A stretch of DNA of 64,000 bases from Rhizobium sp. RM (GTDB lineage Bacteria > Pseudomonadota > Alphaproteobacteria > Rhizobiales > Rhizobiaceae). The stretch spans positions 62,001 through 126,000 of the forward strand of contig NZ_JACAWV010000024.1 in the NCBI RefSeq assembly GCF_013390595.1, read 5' to 3'. This document shows, piece by piece, positions 17,700 to 26,595 of the stretch; position 1 is the stretch's first letter; each line of letters begins with the position of its first letter. The notes below the pieces were generated by a model, which was not told where the DNA came from, ran no database searches, and saw only the letters and a program-made list of their open reading frames with translations. A program made the translations under genes and the position numbers.

Positions 17700-18141
17700 C
17701 TCGTTGAAGCAACGATATCGGAGGCTTTGAAAACGTTTCCCACGTCACAGAAGAGATTGAGATTGATACTCAACTGATCGCGGTTATGCGACGTCTGGCG
17801 CTTTCAAATGCTCGGTTCGATGTAAAGCAACGACTGGCGCGTTGGCTTGTCATGGTTCATGATATGGTCCCGGGGCGAGACTTTCACCTCACCCACGATT
17901 ATCTGGCAATCATGCTCGGCGCCGGCGGCCCTCAGTCACCGATGCCCTTCACCTACTCGAGGGTGACAACCTGATATGCTCGACACGGAGTAATATCGAG
18001 ATACGCGATCAGAGTGGGCTGGTCGATGCTGCCGGCGAAGCTTATGGTGTGCCCGAGTATGAGCACGTACGTCTCATGAACCTTCCGTTAGCGACAGCCT
18101 CCCCAAATGAGTCCGCAGTACTCGCGGCGGCTGCCAAGTGA
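17700..18141 (+). pseudogene. Broken Crp/Fnr-family regulator
   Basis: Three adjacent pieces in different frames together match the C-terminal half of the intact Crp/Fnr proteins at 43203-43973 and 44858-45634. A stretch reading ISEALKTFP is followed by VKQRLARWLVMVHDMVPG...LTHDYLAIMLG (ending near 17930), then VTDALHLLEGDNLICSTRSNIEIRDQSGL running to the stop at 18139-18141. At least one frameshift lies near 17920-17940 in the helix-turn-helix and another near 17760. The N-terminal cNMP-binding-like domain is not recognisable. The gene is dead. Confidence 0.75.
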
Positions 18142-18991
18142 CGATCTTCCTGCCAGTGCTACGTGAGGGGGTGGAGATATCAGACAGGCAGCCACACGCC
18201 CTCATGGCGCGCACAAGAGGATGTGCGAACTGCTGAAATAGCCTGCCTCATATCGTGAAAGCACTGCTGACTGAGTCGAGCAAAATTATAGATATGAGCT
18301 TCCTCGATTAATTTTTAACAATATTGTTGAGTATTGCATGATGAGCGCCGAACCAGGCAATAAGCTGAAACTCTACTTTCAGCGACTTGTTGATACGGGT
18401 CGAAAAGCTAAGTCCTGCGTGAAGGCGTTCGATGCAGCGACTGATGCCTGTACATCGTGATCCATTTGAACCGATTATGTGCGTACCTGGAGCGGACAGT
18501 CCGTTAGCGGAATATTGCAAGCTCGCGGACGAGATAGTGAAACACATGCCGGACGAGGAAAGCTATCCACGACCGGCGGCCAGCGTACCGGCAGATATTC
18601 TGGTTATTCCCGCGTGCCATGAAGTACGCGAAGGATCCGAACTGTCGCCTGGCTCTTGGCGTATGCGTCAATGTAGGGTGTACCAATGATGATAAGTTCG
18701 CGTTTCCCAGCGATTCCACCCACACGACTACTGGCTGGAAAATCGAGCAAAGGAAGCGAACTGCGCAAACCTCTCGTGCAGGCCGATATTCGATTAAAGA
18801 ATGTCAGGAGGTTTTTTGCGCGAACTTGGCACACCGGCGCGATATACGACTAGTTTGCGGGACCTGATTTCAGATCGAGGCGACGTGCAGATCGCTTGTA
18901 TTGCGTTCGTCCGGCGTCTTTTCCTATATTTTTCGGCAGTAGCGTCCAGCAGAACCAGCGCAGCATGTCACGTTGCGCGGAGACAAACAAA
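18142..18991. other. Gene-poor region
   Basis: Several 60-85-codon open frames overlap here (for example 18432-18689 and 18619-18867, plus strand). None has a convincing start context or family. AT content rises near 18280-18340. I see no supported gene. Confidence 0.4.
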
Positions 18992-19019
18992 GAAAAAGCC
19001 CGGCGTTGAAACCGGGCTT
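18992..19019 (-). terminator. Rho-independent terminator of the outer-membrane protein gene
   Basis: On the minus strand an 8-bp perfect stem (AAGCCCGG/CCGGGCTT) with an 8-nt loop runs into a T-rich tail, 26 bp after the omp stop. Confidence 0.85.
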
Positions 19020-19044
19020 CCTGTCTTGTCCAAAAATCCGGATT

Positions 19045-19704
19045 TTAGAACTTCACGCCGAGGCCGACACGGATGGCATGCTGGTCAACGTCGGAGTTGA
19101 GCGTGGCTCCGCCAAAATCGAAGTCCTTGTCGCCAAAGTCAGTGTAACGGTACTCGACACGACCGAAGACCATATCGGTGAATGCGTAATCAAGGCCAAC
19201 ACCGAGCGTATAACCGTTGAAGGTTTCCTTTTCTTCGATCACGCCAGGGACTTCCGCATAACCGCGGGCATAGGCCCAGCCAGCTGTACCGTAGATGAGA
19301 GCGCGATCAAACGCATAGCCGACACGGCCACGAACCGAGCCCTGCCAGTCGAAACCATAATCGAGTGACGTTCCAAAGAGCGTGGCAGAGTCATCGCCCC
19401 AGTTCTTTTCAAAGTCCGCTTCAATACCAACTACCCAGCTGTTGCCGAGATCGTAGTTGAAGCCAACGAAGCCGCCAGCAATTGCGCCATCAAAATCTGC
19501 AGAAGTTTCACCTGCAAGACCGCCAACCGAAACATCATTGTTGTTCCAGCCATACCCACCCTGAACACCGGCCGTAAAACCGGTCCAGCTAAATGCAGGA
19601 GCAACGTCCGCGACGGGTGCTGGGGGAACGTCCAAAACAGCGTCGGCCGCCATAGCGGAGGATGCTGCCAGCACGAATGCGATAGTCGATACGATCTTTT
19701 TCAT
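19045..19704 (-). CDS. Omp25/Omp31-type outer-membrane beta-barrel protein
   Basis: 219 residues: signal peptide (MKKIVSTIAFVLAASSAMA), a short Pro-rich spacer, then an eight-stranded barrel pattern with alternating aromatic residues (FSWTGFTAGVQGGYGW, GRVGYAFDRALIYGTAGWAY, FGRVEYRYTDFG) and the terminal VGLGVKF expected for BAM recognition. It resembles rhizobial RopB and Brucella Omp25/31, which connect the outer membrane to the envelope and to host interaction. It has its own terminator; the promoter was not recognised. Confidence 0.9.
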   Translation of the reverse strand: MKKIVSTIAFVLAASSAMAADAVLDVPPAPVADVAPAFSWTGFTAGVQGGYGWNNNDVSVGGLAGETSADFDGAIAGGFVGFNYDLGNSWVVGIEADFEKNWGDDSATLFGTSLDYGFDWQGSVRGRVGYAFDRALIYGTAGWAYARGYAEVPGVIEEKETFNGYTLGVGLDYAFTDMVFGRVEYRYTDFGDKDFDFGGATLNSDVDQHAIRVGLGVKF

Positions 19705-20441
19705 AGTCCTTGAACTCCCTTACATGAGAGATGATTAATATTCATTTCGGCAAAAAATGATGTAGTATTTTTGCAACGCGCACAAAGCAGACGATAGATC
19801 ACGTAAACGTCACCGACTGTCGCTCTGTAATATTTCTCAATCGAAAAGGAAAAAACTGCGTCGGTCGCCCGAAGCAAAGTGAGTGATAAAATTGCGCTCA
19901 ATACGAACTCAATCTGACAAGTAGCTCTCAAAACATTTGTCTCGCCCCTTGAAGCTCGGATATTGATTGAGGATAGCTTGTGCTGAGTCCAGCAATACGC
20001 AGCAATCAAGCCGTGTGTGACGGGTTGCTGGGATCTGCCAGAAACGATCCGTGCGGCGGACGAAATGCCCGGACTGGAGATTGGCGGTTAATGCATGCGC
20101 GGATTTCCGCGTTTTCTCAAAATGAAGCTGAATGCCCCATGACCATTACATTTTTCAGGCTTGGGCGAACACCTCCGAGCAGCCGCATAAATGGTCAACT
20201 GAACGAACTGGCACTCGCTGCGCGACATGGCCGAAATCACGTCCCGCGTATCGGAACTCTGACGTGACCCTGTCAAAAATTGCTTGGGCCGGTGCTGTCT
20301 GACCCTGTTTGCCGAACTCTGAGATACATTGGATCTTGTCCCTGTCCGCACGACGCCTATGGTATGGTGCCCTTCGTCTTTGCGGAAGGCTTCCTGCGGG
20401 AGATAGCAAGGCCAATCTGAGCCTCGGCGGGTAAATCCGAT
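19705..20441. other. Intergenic region upstream of omp
   Basis: The 19.7-20.0 kb part is AT-rich and must hold the omp promoter, but I recognise no specific site. The remainder (20.0-20.44 kb) shows no supported gene; open frames there lack starts and family resemblance. Confidence 0.4.
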
Positions 20442-21041
20442 TCAGAGGAAGGGAAGACAAGATCGAGCTGAGGAAGTGGCGGCTTGGCTTCTGGGTTTCT
20501 TCCCAAGGGACGGATCATCAAGTGAGAAAACACGTTCCAGTGAAAAGAAATAGTGACGCTCATCACCTTTGGCGACCATCATTCCTGCCAGCTTGTTCTC
20601 CCCAATCCGTCTGAAATAGTCGGTGATCGGTTGCTTGTCGTAGACCATTGCAGCGGTTTCATCGTACTGCGAGGCCCGAAGGGTGAGGGATGCGGTCGTT
20701 CCACGCGCCCGCAAAAAACTTTGTCCATACGCGAAGACTTTTCGCGCCAATGAACTATTTCCTATGGGGGCCAAACGTATTGCCACCTCGATTGGAAAAT
20801 ATGACGGATCGATGGCCACCAGACGCCGCGGCTGCCATTGAAACAGCAATGCGTCGGCTTTCTGATCCGGGTGAAAGCGCTTGCCAAACCAGTTCAGATT
20901 TTCCAGCACTCCATCCAAGGGGTGTCCGGACGGAATGCCAAGACCTTTCCAAAGGCCAGTCATCTCGGCCGGGAGGACCGGCTCGAGCGATTTAAACCAA
21001 CTCAAGGCTAGATGCTGATCTGCGAATTTCTGGTTAGTCAT
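20442..21041 (-). CDS. DUF4334 (GXWXG-motif) protein
   Basis: About 199 residues. The N-terminal half has the GXWXG hallmark: EMTGLWKGLGIPSGHPLD, then NLNWFGKRF. The C-terminal half contains YDKQPITDYFRRIGENKL and RHYFFSLERV, as in DUF4334 lipocalin-like proteins. The last 20 residues are low-complexity and may be extended by a lost stop. ATG 21041 is preferred to one three codons earlier because AAGG is better spaced. Function unknown; small-molecule binding is plausible. Confidence 0.75.
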   Translation of the reverse strand: MTNQKFADQHLALSWFKSLEPVLPAEMTGLWKGLGIPSGHPLDGVLENLNWFGKRFHPDQKADALLFQWQPRRLVAIDPSYFPIEVAIRLAPIGNSSLARKVFAYGQSFLRARGTTASLTLRASQYDETAAMVYDKQPITDYFRRIGENKLAGMMVAKGDERHYFFSLERVFSLDDPSLGKKPRSQAATSSARSCLPFL

Positions 21042-21272
21042 TCCTCCCATCCTTCAACAGAGATGGATGCCCTTCAGGCTGACAAGTGATATATGTTGGA
21101 CATCGAGGTTCGGGGTATATGCGAACTTCATATTTCCAGCCAGCAGTGCCCCGAAAACCAAGTCGAGAAACGTTGGAGTTTCGTGTGGTGTCGTGGACAG
21201 CATATCACGCGAGCAATTGGCATGTCCTCAGGATTTCGGGTTCTTTTTGGCGATAGGGCATCGCTACCGTTA

Positions 21273-21692
21273 TTAATTGCCGTGAAATCCCTCCCTTAGC
21301 AGACCTCGCTGCAAACCGCCAATTCCGGTTTTAACTTCAATAACACTGTAAATATTAGGGTCGCGAAAGACGCTCGCGTTTGCTGTCGAAACGTCTTCAG
21401 CCGGCGCTCCGTCAACTTCTTGAAAGTCTGTCTCTGTCCCCGCGGCCACGATGCGAGCATCCCCGGCCGTACGTGCGATAACAAAAATAGTATCGAGTGA
21501 ACCTGCATTTGGGTCATGTGAGATCGGTTCAAGACGATAAACATTCAATAGTTCATCCACGTTGGTTCCAGTCGCGATTTTTTCCGCGTCCAAAATCTGT
21601 GCTTGGCTCTCGACTGACTTACCGAAGCTGTTCTCGGTGACCCCAGTGTTCTCTTCTAGGTCCGTTGATCCCCTTTGAGTGGCGTTAGACAT
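21273..21692 (-). CDS. Hypothetical protein, 139 aa
   Basis: An acidic, soluble protein. The N-terminal 40 residues are polar and probably disordered; the middle (LDTIFVIARTAGDARIVAAG) is hydrophobic and strand-like; the C-terminus contains YSVIEVKTGIGG. Its family is not recognised. ATG 21692 has AAGGAG 6 nt upstream, and a stress promoter lies 42 nt before it. Confidence 0.6.
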   Translation of the reverse strand: MSNATQRGSTDLEENTGVTENSFGKSVESQAQILDAEKIATGTNVDELLNVYRLEPISHDPNAGSLDTIFVIARTAGDARIVAAGTETDFQEVDGAPAEDVSTANASVFRDPNIYSVIEVKTGIGGLQRGLLREGFHGN

Positions 21693-21734
21693 CTTGATCT
21701 CCTTCCGGCATAGTAACGCGAAACATTATCGTCC

Positions 21735-21759
21735 AACTCGACGCGTTCAGAAGAGTTCC
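21735..21759 (-). promoter_or_regulatory. EcfG-type stress promoter (minus strand)
   Basis: On the minus strand GGAAC (21759-21755), 17 nt, GTT (21737-21735), 42 nt before ATG 21692. It is divergent from the plus-strand copy 58 bp away. Confidence 0.65.
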
Positions 21760-21817
21760 ACGGGCGTCCGAGCCTGCATATTTGAAGCCATTGAGCCCGC
21801 CGGGTACGGCTAAGATG

Positions 21818-21842
21818 GGAACCACCTCAAAAACAGGACGTT
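21818..21842 (+). promoter_or_regulatory. EcfG-type stress promoter (plus strand)
   Basis: GGAAC (21818-21822), 17 nt, GTT (21840-21842) with the consensus C before it, 108 nt before ATG 21951. Confidence 0.65.
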
Positions 21843-21950
21843 ACGATAAAAGAGGTAATTTTCCGAGTGCGCCGGATGTACTGTTCACGCGTGGAAACGA
21901 TCTCGTAAGAAAGGCGAGTACGTCGGTCGGGTTTGGGAGAAACTGTAGTG

Positions 21951-22349
21951 ATGATGCGGAAGAACGATTTCCTCGCTACCGAATATCAACGTATCCGCGC
22001 GGAGGGCGAGCCTCTTCACTCAAGTTGGCAAGAGAGTTTCGAGATATTTTGTGCTGATGTCGCGCACCTCGCTCCAACCTACGCCGGGAGCCGATATCTA
22101 GCGCCAATTAACCGCTCGCTAGGCTACGTTCCTGGAAACGTCGAAATCCGATACCGCGGTCCGAGTAGCTTGGGAGAGGAGAAGTATTCACCCGCAAAAT
22201 CGAAAGCATTCGATTCAGCGGCCAAGCGGGCAGCAGAAAAAATAGAAAGGGTATCGCGACGTAGAGAGCAAACAGCTGATCTCCAGGATCCGAACGATCC
22301 AAAGCGATCGCTGTCAAAGAAGGGTATCAAGCAAAATAGTGTTGGGTAA
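21951..22349 (+). CDS. Hypothetical protein with an HNH-like YxPGNV motif, 132 aa
   Basis: Begins MMRKNDFLATEYQRIRAEGE and contains YLAPINRSLGYVPGNVEIRYRG. The G-Y-x-P-G-N-V string is typical of the segment that follows the first His in some HNH nucleases, but the metal-binding His and Asn residues are not convincingly present. The tail is lysine/arginine-rich. ATG 21951 is chosen over a TTG six codons earlier because GGGAGA lies about 10 nt upstream. Function unknown; DNA binding is a guess. Confidence 0.5.
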   Translation: MMRKNDFLATEYQRIRAEGEPLHSSWQESFEIFCADVAHLAPTYAGSRYLAPINRSLGYVPGNVEIRYRGPSSLGEEKYSPAKSKAFDSAAKRAAEKIERVSRRREQTADLQDPNDPKRSLSKKGIKQNSVG

Positions 22350-22463
22350 GCGTCAGCGCCGGGCTTCACCAAAGACCGGTAGAGTTCGGGCAGCATCAGC
22401 GCTTATTGTTGACGCAGTTGAAACCTAAGATGACGTCTCGCGTTATCTCCGGTTGGAGGAGAT

Positions 22464-22967
22464 ATGCACACCACGTCATTGTTCTCATCGCAAGACGATG
22501 TTCCGTCACCCGTCGGGTTTTTCACTTGGGATGTCCCAAGGAACCTGGTGTTCGGCGATAGTGTATTCGCGCAGATCTATGAAATCGCACCTGAAGAGAT
22601 TGCCGAGGGCATCTGCGTAGAAAGGATACTGGAACTCGTTTTACTTGAGGACCGCGGTCAACTGGCGGAACAAATTCACGCTGTTCTTCTGGGCAACGAG
22701 CCGGCTCCCTTACACTACCGCATAAGAAGCGCGAGCACGACAATTAAGTCTCTGACCAGCATTGGGACATGTTTTCGCGACGCAGAGGGCGTACCTTCCT
22801 ACTATAGCGGCGCGATTATTCTCAACATCGACAGCAAAGATCAAGTCCACGACCCCTTGATGCTCTACATCGAAACCGCCCTGGAAATTGCCAGAGATCA
22901 AGGTCGCGAGCTTACGAGCAGACATCTTTCCTCCGCCTTAGGGTCTTTGGGTCGATATTCCAAATGA
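22464..22967 (+). CDS. Stand-alone PAS-domain protein
   Basis: 167 residues forming one PAS fold: FFTWDVPRNLVFGDSVFAQIYEI (N-terminal strand pair and helix), ILELVLLEDRGQLAEQI, then PLHYRIRSASTTIKSLTSIGTCFRDAEGVPSYYSGAII. It has no kinase, cyclase or HTH domain, so it may modulate a partner such as the HWE kinase family. ATG 22464 follows GGAGGAG. Confidence 0.7.
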   Translation: MHTTSLFSSQDDVPSPVGFFTWDVPRNLVFGDSVFAQIYEIAPEEIAEGICVERILELVLLEDRGQLAEQIHAVLLGNEPAPLHYRIRSASTTIKSLTSIGTCFRDAEGVPSYYSGAIILNIDSKDQVHDPLMLYIETALEIARDQGRELTSRHLSSALGSLGRYSK

Positions 22968-23033
22968 AGGTTACCAAACTTTCCACCTCTTACCCGGCAA
23001 TTTCCCAGCATCAAAACTCAGGAGACTATTATC

Positions 23034-23465
23034 ATGGCGATAAAAAAGAACGGTTCGGCTCATTGGACGGGCGGCATCAGGGCCGGAAAAGGCGAAATAT
23101 CGACAGAGAGCGGCGCGCTTAGTTCGCATCCTTACGGTTTCAACACGCGTTTTGAAGGCGTCAAGGGAACAAACCCAGAAGAGTTGATAGGTGCAGCTCA
23201 CGCTGCTTGCTTCACCATGGCCCTCTCAAAAATCCTCGGAGAAGCCGGATTGACTGCAACCAGCCTCGATACAACAGCCATGGTGTCCCTTGACAAAGTC
23301 GGTGACGGTTTTGAGATCACAGCAATCGCCTTGAACCTTCGCGGCCAGGTTCCGGGAGCTGATCAAGCCGCATTCACCGAACTCGCCAATAAGGCAAAGG
23401 AGGGGTGCCCGGTTTCAAAGGCTCTGGCTGCAGTGCCAATCAGCCTGGAAGTCTCTCTATCGTAG
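23034..23465 (+). CDS. OsmC-family peroxidase
   Basis: 143 residues, the usual OsmC size. The two redox cysteines are Cys59 (AAHAACFTMAL) and Cys125 (EGCPVSKAL), placed as in OsmC/Ohr thiol peroxidases that reduce organic hydroperoxides in the cytosol. The N-terminal AHWTGGIRAGKGEIS and GTNPEELIGAAHAAC favour the OsmC rather than the Ohr branch. No EcfG-type site was seen directly upstream; the PAS gene ends 66 bp before. Confidence 0.92.
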   Translation: MAIKKNGSAHWTGGIRAGKGEISTESGALSSHPYGFNTRFEGVKGTNPEELIGAAHAACFTMALSKILGEAGLTATSLDTTAMVSLDKVGDGFEITAIALNLRGQVPGADQAAFTELANKAKEGCPVSKALAAVPISLEVSLS

Positions 23466-23892
23466 CCAAAATTTCAAATCGATGGGGATGCCTGCCTATG
23501 AAGCGGGCGTCCCTCCCCCCGGGCCGCACCAGGGATGCGGATCCAATCTAGAAGCGAATGACGCTACCAATAAAAATAGCAAATGTTGACGGCACAGCTG
23601 TCCATAAGGACGAAGGTTAAAAAACTTCCAGAGGAGCATCTAACGCGCAGAAAACCGGGATAGGCGGTAACGCGCTGATTGACAGGATGATGAAACGTTC
23701 TCCACACACCAAAGGCTTCCGGAAACCGGATTAGACATCCGGGGCGATTTCGTCCTCCCCTCGAAAAACGCACAGCATTGGGCGCAAAGCGCAACGATGC
23801 TCGGTGCAGCGCGATCCTCGTTACGCACGTCGGACGGCGATGAACCTGTTCGTCTTTCTCTTTTGATGGATTGTCAAGGTTCAGTGTGTCGC

Positions 23893-24067
23893 CCGTTCGC
23901 GGCGGGTTCTCAATAAACCCGATGACGTCTTTGATGCGCCTGTTCTCGTCAAGGTGCGCAATATCCGTCCCACGGGCTACGTGTTGATCGTCCGCAGTCA
24001 GAAGGTTCCAGGAGAAACGAACAACGGAGCCATATCCATCAGGTACCCCAAACAGTTGAACAGACAA
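23893..24067 (-). pseudogene. Fragment of an NTF2/SnoaL-like gene
   Basis: About 57 codons read SVQLFGVPDGYGSVVRFSWNL, RGTDIAHLDENRRIKDV and IGFIENPP. This matches the C-terminal half of SnoaL/NTF2-like proteins of rhizobia. No start or N-terminal half is present in frame; a different frame just upstream (PHRDAYLKYV) may be the preceding part, which would imply a frameshift near 24065. The open frame continues 3' into unrelated sequence. Confidence 0.45.
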
Positions 24068-24209
24068 TCCTCGCAGACATATTTTAAGTAAGCGTCGCGA
24101 TGAGGCAAGATCGCCACTTGTGACCCTTCCAACAAAACATCGTGGCCCGTCTGCAGCAATGGAACCCGAAATCGGGACCGTGCATTTTACTCTTTGAAAG
24201 GAGGCTCAA

Positions 24210-24377
24210 GTGAAAAGCGCAAATCCAGAGCCATACACGATCGAGAAATTGCAGTCTGTTTATGCATTGAGCTTGCAGAAAGCCGCGGAGATTTTGGATC
24301 GGTTCGGCGGCGACAGGAAATTGATCGAAAAGATGCTGAAGCGTTGTCCGTTGCGTGAAGATGGAAAAGACCGGTGA
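24210..24377 (+). CDS. Small helical protein, 55 aa
   Basis: GTG 24210 is preceded by a near-perfect AAAGGAGG site with 6-nt spacing. The product contains YTIEKLQSVYALSLQKAAEI then LDRFGGDRKLIEKML, two amphipathic helices with a basic end. It resembles the short DUF3606-like proteins of rhizobia only in size and layout. No signal peptide. It lies upstream of the small membrane-protein gene at 24473. Confidence 0.6.
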   Translation: MKSANPEPYTIEKLQSVYALSLQKAAEILDRFGGDRKLIEKMLKRCPLREDGKDR

Positions 24378-24472
24378 GCTGGTCAGCAGACGCCAGTCGG
24401 GTCCGTTCTGATCGATAGATGATTTTCCAATAAGCCTGAGAATTCGTCCCTATCCACCTACGAGGTAATCTT

Positions 24473-24855
24473 ATGACCAACATCAAAACGCGCGGCTTCA
24501 AAGACCCGGCCGAGCTTCGCGAGCATCTTGCCGAACTTGATGACGAGGCGCCTGCGGACGATCCACCGCCGAAGGAAGAGAACGAATTCCAGTTGGCAAT
24601 CGAACAGCTGCAGAGAGACGTCGACGAGCTGAGTCAACGTGTCGACGCAGCATCAGTCCGGCGGCGTCGTCCCCTGCCCCGGAACACCACCTATGGCTTC
24701 GGGTATTCGCCACTGCTGCCGCTACCCTCGTTCTGGGGCGGGTCTTCAGCCGTTTACGGCTTGGAGCTCCCGGAGCCGTCGCCGTGCCGCTTGTGGCAAC
24801 AAAGGTCGGCGATCGTATCGTCCACTCGGTTTCTCACCTCGCAGGACATCAGTAA
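24473..24855 (+). pseudogene. Small membrane protein gene with a one-base frameshift
   Basis: The first 60 codons (MTNIKTRGFKDPAELREHLA, then a coiled-coil-like EQLQRDVDELSQRVDAAS) are in one frame. The natural continuation is in another: SPAASSPAPEHHLWLRVFAT, then TLVLGRVFSRLRLGAPGAVAV and a stop at 24853-24855, which would add a C-terminal membrane helix. One missing base near 24652-24654 (TCAGTCC from TCCAGTCC) explains the switch. In the given frame translation runs on as an Arg/Pro-rich tail to 24880. As with glgA, this may be mutation or sequencing error. Confidence 0.55.
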
Positions 24856-24876
24856 CGGTGTCGCCGCACGCATCGC

Positions 24877-25671
24877 ATGAAGATTGCAACCTATAACGTG
24901 AACGGTATCAATGGCCGTCTCGAGGTTCTCACGCGTTGGCTGAAAGAGGACAGGCCCGACGTCGTCTGCCTTCAGGAATTGAAGACGACGGACGACAAGT
25001 TTCCGTGGCAAGAAATCGAAAAAGCAGGTTACGGAGCCGTTTGGCATGGACAGAAGAGCTGGAACGGCGTGGCGATCCTCGCCCGCGATAGTGAACCCTA
25101 TTTGACCAGAAAGGGTCTCCCTGGCGACCCCCATGATGCTCAGAGCCGATACATTGAGGCCGCAGTCAATGGCCTACTGATTGGGGGATTGTATCTGCCG
25201 AACGGCAACCCTGCACCGGGCGCCAGGTTTGATGACAAGCTTCGGTGGTTCAAGCGGCTGCAGAACTACGCCGCGGAACTACTCGACCTGGAAATCCCCG
25301 TGTTGCTGATCGGAGACTTCAACGTGATGCCGGACGAACTGGACGTCTACAAGCCCGAGCGCTGGCGTAACGATGCGCTGTTCCGTCCGGAGGTCCGCAA
25401 GGCATACGCCGAACTTCTTGCCCAGGGATGGACAGATGCGATCAGACATTTGCACCCGAACGAGAGAATATATACTTTCTGGAAGTATTGGCGGAACTCG
25501 TTCGAGCGCGACGCCGGACTGAGGATCGACCATCTTCTTCTTAGTCCTGTCTCCGCCCAATGGCTGAAATCTGCTGATGTCCGCCGTAAACCCCGCAGTT
25601 GGGACCATACGAGCGATCACGCTCCCGTCATGATCGAGATCGATGTTCCCGAAGACCCTGGGAACCCTTGA
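24877..25671 (+). CDS. xthA: Exodeoxyribonuclease III
   Basis: 264 residues of the EEP nuclease family. Motifs are YNVNGI (6-11), catalytic Glu34 in LQELKT, SWNGVAILAR, the GDFNV loop, RIDHLLLSP and terminal SDHAPV. The enzyme cleaves DNA 5' to abasic sites and degrades duplex DNA from 3' ends with Mg2+, serving base-excision repair. This is likely an accessory copy. It begins just after the broken membrane-protein gene. Confidence 0.93.
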   Translation: MKIATYNVNGINGRLEVLTRWLKEDRPDVVCLQELKTTDDKFPWQEIEKAGYGAVWHGQKSWNGVAILARDSEPYLTRKGLPGDPHDAQSRYIEAAVNGLLIGGLYLPNGNPAPGARFDDKLRWFKRLQNYAAELLDLEIPVLLIGDFNVMPDELDVYKPERWRNDALFRPEVRKAYAELLAQGWTDAIRHLHPNERIYTFWKYWRNSFERDAGLRIDHLLLSPVSAQWLKSADVRRKPRSWDHTSDHAPVMIEIDVPEDPGNP

Positions 25672-25983
25672 TCGTCCAGCTTTCTCACACCGCATGATTT
25701 TGTCCCGCAGCGCATGATGTCGTTCCCGGACTTGAACGACAGCCTGCTGTTTCCCAAATGAAGGTTCGACCCGCTGGTCCGGACCCCTCTGGTGAAAGTC
25801 CCGGCGCTTTCACGATGTCGGACCTTATTCCGACACGACGCCGTGTTGCGCAATTGCAACGGCTGTCAGCATTTCGACGGGATGGACGTCTCCAGATAAC
25901 CACTTTTAGGCAGGTGACCCCGAATGTGCAGCGTTTCGCGCATTGATCAAATCCGGTAACAACCACAAAGCTGAAGGCTGACC
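25672..25983. other. Intergenic region before exoD
   Basis: 312 bp without a supported gene. A short plus-strand open stretch at 25758-25946 lacks a family. No terminator or stress promoter was recognised. Confidence 0.4.
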
Positions 25984-26595
25984 TTGGCAACTTATCAACA
26001 CGGCACCAGTAAAGCATCCGCCACCCTTTCACGCCTTGTTACGGAGGCTCAATTGCAGGACGGCCTCACAATTACCGAAACTCTTCGCCTTATGGGGAAA
26101 TCCGGCTTCGGTTTCGTGATCCTGCTTCTTGCGCTTCCGGCAATGATTCCCATTCCAGGACCTTTTGGAATGTTGTTCGGGTCAGCACTGGCGATTGTAT
26201 CGCTTCAACTCGCGTTTGGGCTGAAGTCCTTATGGTTGCCATCCTTGATCGGAGATCGCCGGATATCGGCGAAGGCATTCGGTGCGCTCGAGCGTCATGC
26301 CTCGCCACTGGTTCGCAGGATCGAGCGTTTTGTCGAACCAGGTCGAATGGAAGCATTGTCAGGCCCACGAGTGACCTACATGCTTGCCCTGCCTGTCTTT
26401 TGTCTTGCCGTGGCCGTTGCCCTGCCGATCCCCTTCGGCAACATCGCCCCTGTCGCGGCACTCTGCGTCATCGCGATTGGTCTGATCGAACGTGATGGCC
26501 TCGTGGTGTCACTCGGGCTCGGTTTGACACTGGTCGCATTAGGCGTGACGGTAGCACTTCTCTACACGGCCGCCAGCCTTTTTCCATGGTTCTGA
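25984..26595 (+). CDS. exoD: ExoD-family membrane protein
   Basis: 203 residues with an N-terminal cytosolic helix (LQDGLTITETLRLMGKSGFG) and about four to five membrane helices, including LLLALPAMIPIPGP and VALPIPFGNIAPVAALCVIAIGLIERDG, the two signatures of the ExoD family (first described for Sinorhizobium exopolysaccharide production and alkaline tolerance). It starts with TTG 25984 after AAGG; there is no in-frame ATG upstream. Confidence 0.85.
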   Translation: MATYQHGTSKASATLSRLVTEAQLQDGLTITETLRLMGKSGFGFVILLLALPAMIPIPGPFGMLFGSALAIVSLQLAFGLKSLWLPSLIGDRRISAKAFGALERHASPLVRRIERFVEPGRMEALSGPRVTYMLALPVFCLAVAVALPIPFGNIAPVAALCVIAIGLIERDGLVVSLGLGLTLVALGVTVALLYTAASLFPWF

